Shown piece after piece: positions 25,116 to 38,002 of a stretch of 64,000 nt of DNA (position 1 is its first letter; each line of letters starts with the position of its first letter). This DNA is from Hygrophila difformis (lineage: Eukaryota; Streptophyta; Magnoliopsida; Lamiales; Acanthaceae), in assembly GCA_030278955.1 (NCBI GenBank), contig JAOANR010000009.1, forward strand, positions 35,689,504 through 35,753,503. The letters run 5' to 3'. A program made the translations under genes and the position numbers. The notes beneath the pieces are model-generated. The model was not told the origin of the DNA. It did not search any database and worked only from the letters and a program-made list of their open reading frames with translations.

Positions 25116-25515
25116 CTTAATTATATTCTGATCAAACTGCTTGCCTTTACCTGCTATTTGGTCCTTCGAATTCCCTTCCATCGTTGAGTTTGTTGTCTTC
25201 TGTTGGTTTTCCCTTACAGTATTGTGTTGAGCTTTTTATGGTTGTTGTTTTGGATTGCTTGTTCTCTTTTATTCCTGTGTGAAAGCAATTCCTTTTTTGT
25301 TGTTCTGGATATGCATTCTTTAGTTCCTTGTTCTGTCATCCATGTTATAAGTCTATGTATGTCTGCCGTATTTATTGTTGACACTGCGTTTGGAGTTAAA
25401 TATGGCATTACGGTGCTGCTGAATTGCGTCTTCACAATGTTCTTCTCGTATATACTTTTTGAGTCTTCCTTTTCTTATTTTGTCTAAATGAATGTATTTG
25501 TGCTTTATGTTTACA

Positions 25516-28368
25516 TGTAACACCCCGGTTTTTGGTCACCCAGGTCGGGATGTCACCGCCACACCTCCCTAGCAAGACACGGTTTCTCCGAGCTTGCTAA
25601 AGAGATGCAAGGCTATGGTTTTTTTTCAGAATTTAAAACATTCAAACAGCCCATTCATATATAACTTAAAAATAGTACATCAAAGTTGCAGCGGAAAATA
25701 ATATTTACATATATAATGCAGCGGAATTTAAATATAGGGCCAACATGGCCTAATCACGGGTTAAACAGGCCTGTTCATGCAATTCATATCTAAGACTAGA
25801 ACAATAAAAGAAAATAACATTTTCCCGAATATCCCATGCATGCATATGATGATGCATATTCTTCATGCTCTGTAGGAAAAAAGAAAGAAATGGTTTTGGT
25901 CAGCACAACGTGCCGAGTAAGTTAACACATACAGGATTATGGGGTTTCAAAGCCGTTATTTAAACTTTAAGGAAACATGTACACAATACCCCATAATTTA
26001 ATTTATTATCTAACAATAATTTGATTGCAAAATTAAATAGACAGGGATTCCATAACATCACAATATTGCTTGCAAGGTAAATAATTGCATAACTTAAAAA
26101 CATAACTTGAATACGCGAAGGAAAGTATAAGTCTTTTAAATTTTTTCCGTTAATCCCTAGCCGAGTATCAAGATTTTATTTGTAGTCAAGTTTCTCTCGC
26201 CGTTTTGGCACAGTTTCTCATGTTCAACACCATCGTCCAATCAGGCACGATGTGCAAAGCTAGGAGGGCACCCTGCAGAGCACTCACCCCCTACGTAGAT
26301 TACTCTCGTCCGTTTAGGCACGAAGCAAAAAGCTAGAGGGGCACCCGATGGAGCACTCACCCCCTACATAGGTTACTCTCGTCCGTTTAGGCACGAAGCA
26401 AAAAGCTAGAGGGGCACCCGATGGAGCACTCACCCCCTACATAGGTTACTCTCGAACTAGCTATAACGGGATTTAGAAAATGTTTGTTTATGTATTTTAT
26501 CTCAAAGGAGTTTCCACTCATTTAAACCTTAAAGGCCAATTTCTCAAATTTAGTAAGTTTCTCAAAATATACTATTTCAGGATGCTACTCGCTCCGATAT
26601 CATTTGAAATCCTTTTTCAACAAGATTTTCAAGGTTTGACTCGGTCAACCACAGTTTACTTCAAAATTCATTAAAACTCGAGTTTAAGTCCAAAAATTCT
26701 GAAATTTGACCGGTGACTCCAAAACACAGAGATAAACAAGTTTCATGTTTTTAGTGTTTTAATCCGAGATACGGAAGTAGGTGAAAAACATCAATTTTCG
26801 TCATATCATTAATCTGTCCGAATTTCGTGTACAATAGTTCAAGATTTTCAAGATCTACCATAGCAAATCAACTCCAAACTCAACGAAATTTTACAGAGAC
26901 CTTCTTAAGACATTTGTCTACAACTTTTATGTTAGGCTAAAGATCTAAATCGGCCTAGAACTCTAGTAAAAAACATCGTCAAGTTCTGACCTAAGTTCTG
27001 TCAAGAATTTCAAGATCCACATCCTAGCAGTTCGGTTTCGGGTGGATTTCATATATCAAATCATCACGAAAAATTCTGAAAATTTACGGAGGTGCTCTTA
27101 ACGTATAGATCTACAACTCTTATGTTTAGCACCAATCCTGAATCGGTCTAGATCTAAGTCAAAAATCAACCTCAAGTTCGGACTAAGAATCTACCACCGT
27201 TTCAAGATCTAAACCAAAGGCAGGTCTGTTCGTGGTCGTTTTCGGATAACAAAATACAATGAAAAATTATGAAATTTTTACAGTAGATAGATCTATGTCT
27301 TAGGAACGTTTTTCGTGTTTTAAGTTTTCTCGTTTGAAGACTTTTAAGGGTTCGGAAAAATTAGACAAAATCGCTGCGCCGGTAGAAATCACATGTTGAC
27401 AGATTTTAAGTTCTTGTTTTGGTTCTTTAGACTAAACGAATTTTAACTCTCCCAAAACCGTGTAAGCGTTAACTTACAGATTTGTAGTCGTTTGGAACAT
27501 CGATTTCGGAGGCGTGGCTTCCAGTCCACCGTTTATCCTCTCCGTTCGTCGGGTTCTACGTTCTCGATCAGGATCGGGGGTTTAGAATAGAAAAAGGATG
27601 AGGTTAGGATTCGTTTTCGAATCAAGAATGGAAAAGAATGGACAAGAATGGTTCGGATCTTACCCCGACGATCGAAGACTCCTAATTTTCGTCCAAGTCA
27701 GTCCCTTGATTCGGTTTTGTGCCTCCGACGACTCCGGAATTAGGGTTTTGTGCTTAGAGAGATTTCGTAGGGTTTCGTAAAAAGTTTGGGCTGATTAGGA
27801 TGGTTATTTATAGATGGAAAGGACCTAAAGGTCGTCCAAAGGCAGCCCTAGGGTGTCTTGAGTCGCAAGGTGTGCAACCGAAGTCGAAAAATCCGGATTT
27901 GGGCGAGTAAATCTCGCACGGGGCGTTTCTGCCAGTTGGCGCGGTCGTGGCGCGGTCCCAAGCCAACAACCGCGCGGCCAGCGCGCCACTCACGCCTGGA
28001 CTCCGGTCCGGGCGGGTCGTGCGATCCGTCGTGCTTTTCCTCCTCTCTTTCGGACTTCTATCCCTCTAGTTCTCGGATTCTGATTTCCGGGATATCTTCG
28101 GGCTCCTATTTCCTATCGTCATTTTATTCGGGTCTAAATTTACATGTGGATTCGAGTTATTGAGTCCATCGATGTTGGGTTCACGTGTGACCATTTACTT
28201 GATTAAATTGTCTTCGGCTTCCCGGGTTCTCGAAATCTTGATTCCTTTTTAATTTAAATTTCATTTCTCATCTCTTATGATTCTTTATCTATTTATCATG
28301 TTTGTTTATTTTTATTTATTTATTTATTTATTTATTTATTTTATGTTGTAAAATTATCGGGTATTACA
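25516..28368 (-). mobile_element. Solo LTR (2.85 kb), Ty3/Gypsy type
   Basis: It begins TGTAACACCCCGG at 25516 and ends GGGTATTACA at 28368, a TG...CA pair. The sequence is homologous to the 5' LTR at 46436-49009 but inverted. Both flanks carry GTTTACA (25509-25515 and 28369-28375), consistent with a target duplication. No internal retrotransposon sequence remains, so it probably arose by recombination between two LTRs. A minus-strand TATA box (CTATAAATAA) is near 27804-27815. Two tandem copies of a 70- to 80-base unit with CGTCCGTTTAGGCACGAAGC lie at about 26300-26455. The interior frames are not genes. Confidence 0.9.
26300..26455. repeat. Tandem repeat inside the solo LTR
   Basis: Near-identical units of about 70-80 bases contain CGTCCGTTTAGGCACGAAGC and GGCACCCGATGGAGCACTCA. 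The related LTRs at 35832 and 46436 carry a single copy of the equivalent GCAGAGCACTCACC region, so the expansion is specific to this copy. Confidence 0.75.
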
Positions 28369-28375
28369 GTTTACA

Positions 28376-29159
28376 TGTTTAGAATTTTAATGTTATCTTA
28401 CTGTTCATTGATTTTTTGTAGATGATATATATTGAATTTTTTAAAACCAGTTTTTTTCATTGTTGTTTAGAGTCAAAAGGTTTTGTGTAGGTGATGCTTT
28501 ATTGAAAACCAACCTGAAGCATATTGGATTAATATGAATGGGGAAGATGTCCTGCTCTGTAGTATGGAATTGGAACGTTAGGGAATTGGGGACCTTTTAA
28601 CTTAAAAATTTTCTCATGCTCGCTGATGCACAGTAATTTTTTGTTTTTTTTACCTTTTTTCCTAAAAAAAAATCGTTTGAATTAGTGGGAGTTTATAATT
28701 CATAAATGTTCCACTTTTGGTGTCATGAACCTTATGGGAGTTTATAATTTCATTTGGTTTAATTTTTATGGTCATTGTTATAAGTCTTTGAAAGTTATGG
28801 ACCTTTTCAGTCTGACTATTCGTGTCATAGAATTTGCTCTCACCCACTTTTCGTTACTGTTTATGAAAATTCCCTCTGCTCCGATTAATAATTATTTTCC
28901 CCGGTTCTGGTCTAGCTGTCTTTTTTCCTTTTTTAAGATAATATTCATATGGGATCAATGTGCACTCTTACTCCAAGATCTTTGTTTTCGGAAGCCGTAC
29001 TTCTTCACTTTGGCTGCTGGTGCATCGCTTATATTCATGGTGCAGGTCATACCTATTTAATAAAAACCCTTTAAACTATAGGGAATACATGAATCTCTGC
29101 ATACAATCCCTCAACATCGACGCCCGCAAACTCAACGTTCTCGGCGGCCGCAACCTCAG
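28376..29159 (+). other. Helitron intron/leader sequence
   Basis: This T-rich, intron-like DNA runs from the solo LTR to the replicase. From about 29062 a frame reads YREYMNLCIQSLNIDARK and GGRNLRCVETIYSVHHGY, which looks like the N-terminal part of the Helitron protein. It is in a different frame from the zinc-finger part that follows. Confidence 0.45.
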
Positions 29160-32100
29160 GTGCGTAGAAACAATATACTCAGTTCACCATGGGTACCACC
29201 TTCCCCAACGATCTGCACACACTGTGCTGCATTACTATTCATGGGTGAGTCTAAAGGATTTTGCTGTGCATTCGGCACATTTACTTTGCCTCCCCTCATG
29301 ACCCACCCTGTTCTGCACGACCTTTTCATGCGCCGCCATCCGCTATCAGATCATTTCCTTACATATATTCGAAAACATAACAATTCATTTGCTTTCTCAA
29401 CTCTAGGTGCCAACTATGATGTTGGTATACAGCGTAATGAACATAATGTGTATGTATTCCGTGTGAATGGGATGATGCATCATTTCATCAATGCTTTATT
29501 CCCACTTGTAGACAAACCCAGGCATCTTCAGCTTTATTTTCACGATGCCGGAATTGAGCTTGAAAGGCGTTTGCACCACAATCCTGAACTTAACAAAGAT
29601 CTTGTTGCTTTACTGATAGCTATAACATCAACGAATCCCTATGCACGTTTCTTTCGTCAACTACACACTATTCCATATCTAAATGATTATAAAATCTGCC
29701 TAAGAACATCTAAACGCCTGGACAATCGAGTCTATAATCTTCCTATTGTTGATGATATTTCTGTCATATGGCAGGATGGTCAATCAACTGATGCTAGCCT
29801 TAGTCGCGATATACAAGTGTATCCATTCGATGGCATGCCCAAGAAAGTTTCGTACTACTCTTTTGTGTATGACCCCGTACAATACCCTTTCATCCATGCA
29901 TTCGGACAGGCCGGCTGGCAGCCTGACATGCTTAAGAGCAAACGCAACAGACATGCTGCTGTAGAAACTGAAACGGCTGCGCAATTCTTTGAGTCTTTAA
30001 ATGATTCATCTAGTGGGCAACCGCCGCAAAAGCAAAGGCGGATGGATAAAGGCCATGTGTCTATTCGTGAGTACTATTCTTACCGCCTTCAAATTTGTCC
30101 TGCTGCTCCTAGCATATTGCTAAACACTGGCCGCTTATTCCAGCAGTATGTGGTGGACCAATATATCAAAATAGAAACTCAACGCCTTGACTTCTATAGA
30201 ACAGAACAAAATAAAAAAAACAACGCATTGAAACTGTCCAGGGAATACAAGATGCTTTTCACTTGCAGGGCTTAGATGATCTAAATCAAATTGGAAAACC
30301 GATCGTTTTACCTTCTTCATTTATTGGTGGTCCTCGTGATATGCACCGCCGTTATATGGATGCTATGGCCCTTGTTCAAAAGTTTGGAAAACCTGACTTT
30401 TCATTACAATGACATGTAATCCACAGTGGACTGAAATTACACAGCACCTTTCTGAAAATGATAGTTGCACTAACCGGCCTGACCTTACTGCGCGGATCTT
30501 TCGCGTGAAACTTGCTGAGCTTAAACATGAACTCTTCGATGCACATCTCTTAGGCCGTGTGCGTGCTTACTCATACGTGGTTGAGTTTCAAAAAAGAGGC
30601 TTGCCGCATGTACATATGTTATTAATCATGGAGACAGAAGATAAAATGGATGATCCTTCACAGTACGATGATTTCATTTCTGCTGAACTCCCAAATCCTG
30701 CTACAAATATGTACTTGCATGAGCTTGTTGCAAAACACATGTTGCATGGACCTTGTGGCGAGGACAACCCAAACAATGTATGTATGCATGATGGAAAATG
30801 TAAAAATCATTACCCCAAAGATTTCAACGATCTTACAACACATGCCTCGAATGGGTATCCCCTATATCGCAGGCGAAATAATGGGTCAGTTGTGTTTTCA
30901 CGGAACCGTTTACTAGATAATAGATGGATTGTGCCTTACAATCCATACTTGTTAGCAAAGTTTGATTGTCATGTCAATGTTGAAATTTGTTCTACTATTA
31001 AATTAGTCAAGTACTTGTACAAATATGTATACAAAGGTCATGACCGTATTGCATTCTCAGTGCGTGACTCAGATGAAGCGCATCAAATCGATGAAATAAC
31101 GGCATTCCAAACAGGCCGGTGGGTTGCCCCTCCAGAAGCAGCTTGGCGTATTTTCTCATTTCTCATGAATGAAATGCGACCTCCGGTTATAGCACTCCAG
31201 TTACATTTGCCAAATTATCAATACACAAGTTTCTGTACAAGTGCTCCCATTGAATCAATTGTTGACAACACTGCATCGCAACGTACTATGCTTACAGAAT
31301 TTTTCTACATGAATAGCCGCAATAGCTTTGCTAAAGAAAAAAACCTTCTATATAAAGATTTCCCCGAACATTTTGTGTGGGATTCAAAAGACAAAGTCTG
31401 GCATCAAAGAAAGTGTGGAACTGTAGTAGGCCGTATAGTCACTGCACAACCTTCAGAAAATGAAAGATATTATCTTCGCCTTCTTTTACAACATCGCCCA
31501 GCACCAACATCATTCGAGGACATTGCAACTGTCAATGGCACCTTATGTGAAACTTTTCGTGCTGCATGTGTTGCCTTAGGGTTACTGGAAAGTGACACAG
31601 CCATCATTGATTGCTTAATTGAGGCCTCGGTCTTCCAGCTCCCCAATTCTTTTTCGCAATTGTTCGCAACAATCCTCATGTTTTGCAACCCTTCTGAGCC
31701 CCAAAAATTGTGGACTCAGTTCCATGAATTTTGTAGCAATGACATAGCATTCGTAAGTAACCATTCCAACATATCTACCGAAGTCAATGCTGCTATTAAT
31801 GTTAACAGGCACCTTGCATCAGCAGGAAGCAGCTTAACAGACTTTGGTATTATAGTAAACACTGATCCTGCTTCATATACATCTGAAAACAATCATGAGC
31901 AAAATACCCCACATAATTCTTCAATATATGATACCCTTCCATTACCTAATTCATTAAATGAAGAACAATATCAGATTTTCGAAGCTGTGTCCAAAAAATT
32001 AAATGATCGATTGCCTTTTGTGTGTTTCATTGATGGTCCAGCTGGCACTGGCAAAACTTATTTGTACAACACTATTCTTGGTTATGCACATAAATTGAAT

Positions 32101-33370
32101 CTTATTTCAGCTGCTTTGGCATCTTCCGGTGTTGCTGCTTCTTTATTACCGAATGGTCAAACAGCACATTCAAAATTTAAACTACCGCTAGATATTCTAG
32201 AACACAAGTCTTGTAGCACATCAAAACAGTCCAACCTAGCATTACATTTGAAAGAACTTACATTGATTATTTGGGATGAAATTTCAATGTCTCGCAAAGA
32301 ACTTATTGAGGCATTGGACTACACCTTAAGAGATATCACTGATAATAATGAGCCTTTTGGTGGAAAGGTTGTCATATTTGGTGGTGATTTTAGACAGATT
32401 ACACCAGTCATACCGAATGCTATAAAAGACATTTACATTGAAGCAAGTGTTGTGTCCTCTAATTTGTTTCATAATGCTCAGAAATTTCATCTAAAAAAAA
32501 AATATGCAGGCTCAAAATGACCCTGCATTTGCGGCATTTCTAGATGCCATTGGCAACAATACATGTGTAAACTCACCAAAAGATGAGGTCAGGCTTCCGC
32601 TTAATAATTTAGTCCCCTTCCAAGATGATAACATTGCTGCACTAATTGGCAAAATATATCCACCTGATGTTCTCCGATCCCCGTGTACTGAAGCTTTTGT
32701 TTCAAGATCAATTCTTACTACAACAAATGAAATTGTTGACCATATTAATAATATTATCTTAGAGCAAATCCCAGGCGACACAATGACATCTATTTCAAGG
32801 AATAAAACAAAAGATCCAGCCCAACAAGCTCATTACGAAGATTTGATTTCTACAGTAACACCGAATGGCATGCCACCCCACATACTGTCTCTAAAGAAAG
32901 GTGTCCCAATAATGTTGTTGCGTAACTTGGCGCCATCAAATGGTCTTTCAAATGGAACAAGGCTCATCTGTAAGTGCATGTCCCATAATCTTCTTGAAGC
33001 TGAAATAATTACTGGCCCATGTTCTGGAACAACTTGCTTCATACCTAGGATACCTCTACAACCAAAAGAAACAAATAAGACATCTATTGAATTTACTCGA
33101 GTCCAATTTCCTGTCAAATTATGTTTTGCAATGACAATAAATAAATCACAAGGCCAGACATTGCAACACGTGGGCGTATTCATTAAACAACCAGTTTTCA
33201 TGCATGGACAATTATATGTAGCTCTATCGCGGGCAAAATCCTTCGACTCTCTATACGTAACAATTAGGCCACCTGATGACTTAGTGCCAACAGATGTAGT
33301 ACATGTTGAATGGACACGTAACATAGTTTACGAAGAACTTTTGCGTGCAGCAGGGCTTACAAATGCATAG
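29160..33370 (+). pseudogene. Helitron RepHel: HUH replicase plus PIF1-type helicase, frameshifted
   Basis: RepHel would nick, replicate and transfer Helitron DNA by a rolling-circle mechanism. The first part (29160-30275) has a Cys motif (CTHCAALLF..GFCC) and the Helitron-like N domain. The second (30409-32520) has the HUH motif PHVHML (about 30604-30621) and the tyrosine motif KYLYKYVYKG (about 31010-31038). It also has Walker A GPAGTGKT (32035-32058) and Walker B LIIWDEIS (about 32263-32286). The third (32504-33370) has the rest of the PIF1-like helicase, including INKSQGQTL and YVALSRAKSFDSLYV. The reading phase changes three times: near 30213-30220, in a T run near 30396-30399, and in an A run at about 32494-32503. 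Each looks like one missing or extra base, so as written it cannot make one protein. Confidence 0.9.
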
Positions 33371-35440
33371 CGTAGCAATGCCATCGCTCCACTTCCAGTT
33401 ACTTTATCGTTCCAGTTTCTTGACTTACAACCGTGCCCAACTCCTCATAAAGGCCCGATGCTTGTTTCCATTTCGCAGTCCACCATCCTATGAATTAAAT
33501 AAAAGAGCAAATATACTTCATGTTTCAGCCGCTGGTATTTCTTCCATTCCCTGAAATTTGTGCGTGCTGAATAGCCCCAACGGAGTTATATTCATCGACA
33601 TTCGCTTCTCTTTTACTATGGGCATGGGCAGGATTTTCCATATATGGTACTGTTTATACTGAAATTATTCATAGCTTCATGAAACAAGCACGTTTTGCCA
33701 TGTATGTTCTTTTTTTTTTTGTTTTTTTTTTGGGTTTTTTTTTTCAGGCCGGTTTCTTCAGTGTTTGTCTAAATTTGTTGAATTTTGTCATTTAGGGTTA
33801 TGGAGCGCATAAAAGGGAGGGTTGTTGAGGACTCTCACATTGCCATCCACCGGGTCCTGCTACTATGTTGCCCAAACAGAATACTGCAGAATGCGTAAGT
33901 AAGCCATAGGAATGTGTCTTTTTGCCTATCTTGCTGGTGGCTTTATTTTTTTAGCTGAACAAGTTTTTCTATTATATTGGCATCGGGCACAAAATAGCCC
34001 GGCCCACTGCTCATGTTCCAGGGTTTCTACAGATCATACCTTGTACAGGCAACCAGCACGCTTTTGTATATTTTATTGTTCTTTGTTGCGCTGGCTTACA
34101 TTCCTTGAATTTAGTTATTCAGTGTTTTGAAAAGCATAAATGGGATGTTTGTTTACAGGAATTTCATTGCAGTTCTCCTACTCCGCTGTTAAGTCTCGCA
34201 ATAATGAATCCTGTTTATTTCATTTTCCAAATTTCTAGCCTACAAGGAAGAGCAGTTGAGCAGCACCATTTATCCTGCCTTGTTGCCGTGTTTTTGCTTT
34301 CTCAAGGCAAAGGAGAAACCATCAGGTTAATCCATGATGCATGATCTTTGGCATTCATCTTCATATGATAAAATTCCTGTGGCTATGTACTCTTTTTTCC
34401 CACACAATACCCGTCACTCATATTTAATCAAGCATGGAGGAAGTATTAATGAGCTGTTGCTTTTGAAGATTTATTTTTCCAAATTTCTAGCCTACAAGGA
34501 AGAGCACTTCAGCACCCCCATTCATCCTGCCTTCCTGCCATGTGTTGCTTTCTCAAAGCAAAGGAAAAAAAACAACTGCTCAATCCACGACTCATGGTCT
34601 TTTGCATTCCTCTTGGTTACAAAAAATTCCTTATCCTATTCTACTCTTTAATATCTCACAGTGCCTGTCATTCATATTTAATCAAGCACGGAGGAAGTAT
34701 TAATGGCCTCTTGGTTTTGCAGATATATTGCCGCCCTTGTCTTCGCCTCGCCACCGCACAGCCTTCTTCGCTAACAGCAACAGCCACCAGCCATCATCAC
34801 CTAGGATCCGGCCACTGCAAATCCTTCTTTGCAACAATCCATTGTCTCCGATAAACTTCAAGTGGTATGCCTAACACGCCAATTTATTTTATTCTTCTAT
34901 TTTGTCTTCGACTGCAAATTTAAAATTGGATATTATGTGCTTGTTAGTTTGAAATATTGGTGAATATTTTGAAGTGAATCGGTTCTGATGTCCAAGTTGG
35001 AGGGTTTTTCTGTAAAAACTATATTATAATACGAAACATTGATTGAAATTTTAGTATATGAATTTGCTAAAATATAGATTCAATTGATTACATTTTCCCA
35101 GTTATGTGTTTTTAATTAGTTCTCTACTGAATACCTGAATTCAAAACATCTATACCTTTTAATTGTACCCAGTTACACACAAGTTCTTGACGTTTGCCTG
35201 TTTTTTCGATCCTGGGGCTGTTGAACAGTGTTCATTTAATATTTTAATCATAGTTTATGTTAAATCCTACATTTCTTTAGGGAGCTTTAAGTGTTGTAGA
35301 AGATCTTTTCAGTATTATAACTTTCTAACATTTCAGTTCACACATTAACCAAAACATATGAATAGCTTATGAGCAGCCAATCTTTTTATCTTCCCACTGA
35401 AATATTGTCATTAAATAGTAATAAGTGGTTTCAGTTTCAG
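33371..35440. other. Helitron body, no intact gene
   Basis: This is T-rich, intron-like DNA. It holds a tandem duplication at 34223-34730 and a short frame starting MERIKGRVVEDSHIAIHR near 33800, which I cannot assign. It may derive from captured host DNA. Confidence 0.4.
34223..34730. repeat. Tandem duplication with a 252-254 bp period
   Basis: Two consecutive units share AAATTTCTAGCCTACAAGGA (34229 and 34481) and CATATTTAATCAAGCA followed by GGAGGAAGTATTAATG (34419 and 34673). They have diverged by substitutions and small indels. Confidence 0.8.
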
Positions 35441-35674
35441 GCTAAAGCTGGTGCAGGATCTGCTACTCTTTCAATGATGGGTTTATTGGTTGTATTGCTA
35501 TTGCCTTTTGAGTTAATTCTTCCATCTTCGAGGGAAGTAAAATGCAAGCAAATTTTGAATATAAAATGTGAACCAATGCTGTAGGCATATGCAACGGTCA
35601 AATTTGCTGACGCTTGCTTGAGCGGGTTCAGGGGAGATGCTGATGTTGTCGAATATGCATTTGTGTCTTCTCAG
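35441..35674 (+). pseudogene. Captured NAD-malate dehydrogenase fragment with intron
   Basis: Two exon pieces are recognisable: 35441-35476 encodes AKAGAGSATLSM and 35585-35674 encodes [20 protein letters not shown] and [10 protein letters not shown]. Both match the conserved C-terminal half of organellar (glyoxysomal/mitochondrial type) malate dehydrogenase, which interconverts malate and oxaloacetate. The first follows a TTTCAG acceptor and the second follows TAG, so the host introns were carried along, implying DNA-level capture. The rest of the gene is absent, so the piece has no enzyme function. It lies inside the Helitron and just left of an LTR insertion. Confidence 0.85.
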
Positions 35675-35831
35675 GCATGTATTTCTTGGTCACATTATGT
35701 TGATTAGTTCCAACTAGATTTTCATCAAACCGCATATTGGCTTATTCAAACAGCATTGCTAATCAGATATGGCCGTGGTTATGTTTCTACTTTGGGGTTT
35801 GCTTTGTAAACTTGATAGTTTAAAACTTTCT

Positions 35832-38002
35832 TGTAACACCCCGGTTTTTGGTCACCCAGGTCGGGATGTCACCGCCACATCTCCCTAGTAAGACACGGTT
35901 TCTTCGAGTTTACTAAAGAGATGCAAGGCTAGGTATTGCAGTATTTAAAAACATTTAAATCATTCAAATAGCCCATACAGTATAATTCGTAAATAATAAT
36001 AATAGCATAGCGCAGCGGAAATATTTGGTTTAATACAGTATCGCAGCGGAAAATATAAAAAGGGCCGACATGGCCAAAACACGGGTTAAACAGGCCCGTT
36101 CATAATATAGTCTAAGTACGAAAATTTAAAAGCAAAATAAGTGTCCCCCAAAAACCCATGCATGAATCGTGCTCACACATGCTCATTCCACATATTCTGT
36201 AAGGAAAGGAATAAAAATGATTTTGGTCAGCAAAATTGCTGAGTAAGCTAACACATGCATGATCATAGGGTTTTAAAGCCATAAATTAAATAATTTAACA
36301 AAGCATGATAATAACATAATATTTAATTTCATCTAATCCATATCCAATAGCATAATTTATCTCAGGGCTCTATTTAATGACACATATCACATGGTTTAAT
36401 CATAAAAGCCATAATTTAAATAAAGCATTTAAATAATTTAATTGGACAACAACATAATTTAATCTAATTTAATTTAGTTTAGAATCCCCATTACATCCCC
36501 GATTTGGTATTTCAAAGTTTCACGATAAAATCGCGATGTCAACAAGTTTAGCCGGTAGCCCGGCGGCCGCAACCGTATCAGCCATACCCAGTACCACTCC
36601 GGAGCCTCGGGAAACCCATACGGATATTCACGAGAGTGTAGGCTCTATATTTCGCCGTTTAGGCAATCCATATCTCAAGTTTAGCGCGCGGGGTCACCAT
36701 CGTCCATTACGGCACGAAGTGAATCGTTAGGGGGCACCCTGCAGAGCACTCACCCCTAATTTTAATTTATCAAGTTTGTAAGGGGATTTAATTTTTAAAA
36801 TCTGACTTTAATTGTATTTATTTAAAAATAATATCTCAACTCGTTTCAACCCTAAAGGTTAATTCCATGTTTCAACAAGATTTCAAGATTTCGTTTCGGT
36901 AAATCACAGTTTACTCTAAAATTCTTCTAAAATCAGATTTAATTCCAAAAATTCCAAAATTTCATATCTGACTCGGAAACATCAAGATCTACAACTTTCG
37001 GGTTTTAACTTTTTCGATCCGAGATACCTAAGTAGGTCAAAATCACCAATTTTCGCATAAGAAGAATTCTGTCCGAGTTTAATGTGTCACAGTTTAAAGA
37101 TTTCGAATTCTACCATAGCAATTCAACTCCATATTTAATGAAATTTGACAGAGATCATCTTAAGACATTTATCTACAACTTTCATGTTTGGCCAAAGATC
37201 TAAAACAGCCTAGATCCTATGTCAAAAACGTGATCAAGATCATTCCTAAGTTCTGTCCAAGATTTCAAGATCTAGATTCAAACAGTTCGGTTTCGGTGGA
37301 TTTTCACATATCAAATCAACTCCAAAAATTCTCAAAAATTTACAGTAGCTAGGGCTAAGTCTTAGGAACGTTTTTTGTGTTTTAAGTTTTTCCGTTTGAG
37401 TTCGTTTTAAGGTTCGGAAAAATTCATCAAATCTGTTGCATTGGTAGAAAGTAAGAATTGACAGATTTTCGATTTCTTGTTAATCTTTTAGTTTTGAATG
37501 TTTTAATTCATCCCAAAACCATGTAAGAGTTAACTTACTGAGTTTATGAACGTCGGGGATGTCTAATTCGGAGGCGTGGCTTCCAGATCACCGTTTCTCC
37601 TCTCCGTTCGTCGGGTTCTACGATCTAGATCCAATACGGGGTGTAGAAAGAGAAGAACCGAAGTTAGAATCCGTTTTCGGATTGAAACGTGAAAAGATTT
37701 ATCGGGCTAGAGCTTACCACAACGTTTGGAGATCCTTGGATTTTCGTCCAAAGCTGCTGCCTCCGTTTGGTGCTTTCCGTTGACTCCGAATTTAGGGTTT
37801 CGAGCGTATGGATGGTTGTAGGGTTTTGTAAACTTGTTTGGGGCTCCCAAGGGGCTTATTTATAGATTTCTCAATCCCTAGGGCGTCCAACATCTGACCT
37901 AAAGGTCTTGGGTCGAGAGATGTTCAACCGAAAGTCGAAAAATCCGCGTTCGGGCGAGAGATTCACGCAACGGGCGAATCTGTCAAGTGGCGCGGTCGTG
38001 GC
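35832..38002 (-). mobile_element. Truncated LTR, same family as the solo LTR
   Basis: It begins TGTAACACCCCGG at 35832 and aligns with the solo LTR at 25516 up to about 38002 (GGCGCGGTCGTGGCG). The last 400 or so bases, including the GC-rich end and TATTACA terminus, are missing. A minus-strand TATA box (TCTATAAATAAG) is near 37853-37865. No internal retrotransposon sequence adjoins it. Confidence 0.85.

Noticed and set aside
25203..25487. Possible membrane protein of 94 codons
   Set aside because: It sits in T-rich Helitron intron-like DNA and lacks conserved features.
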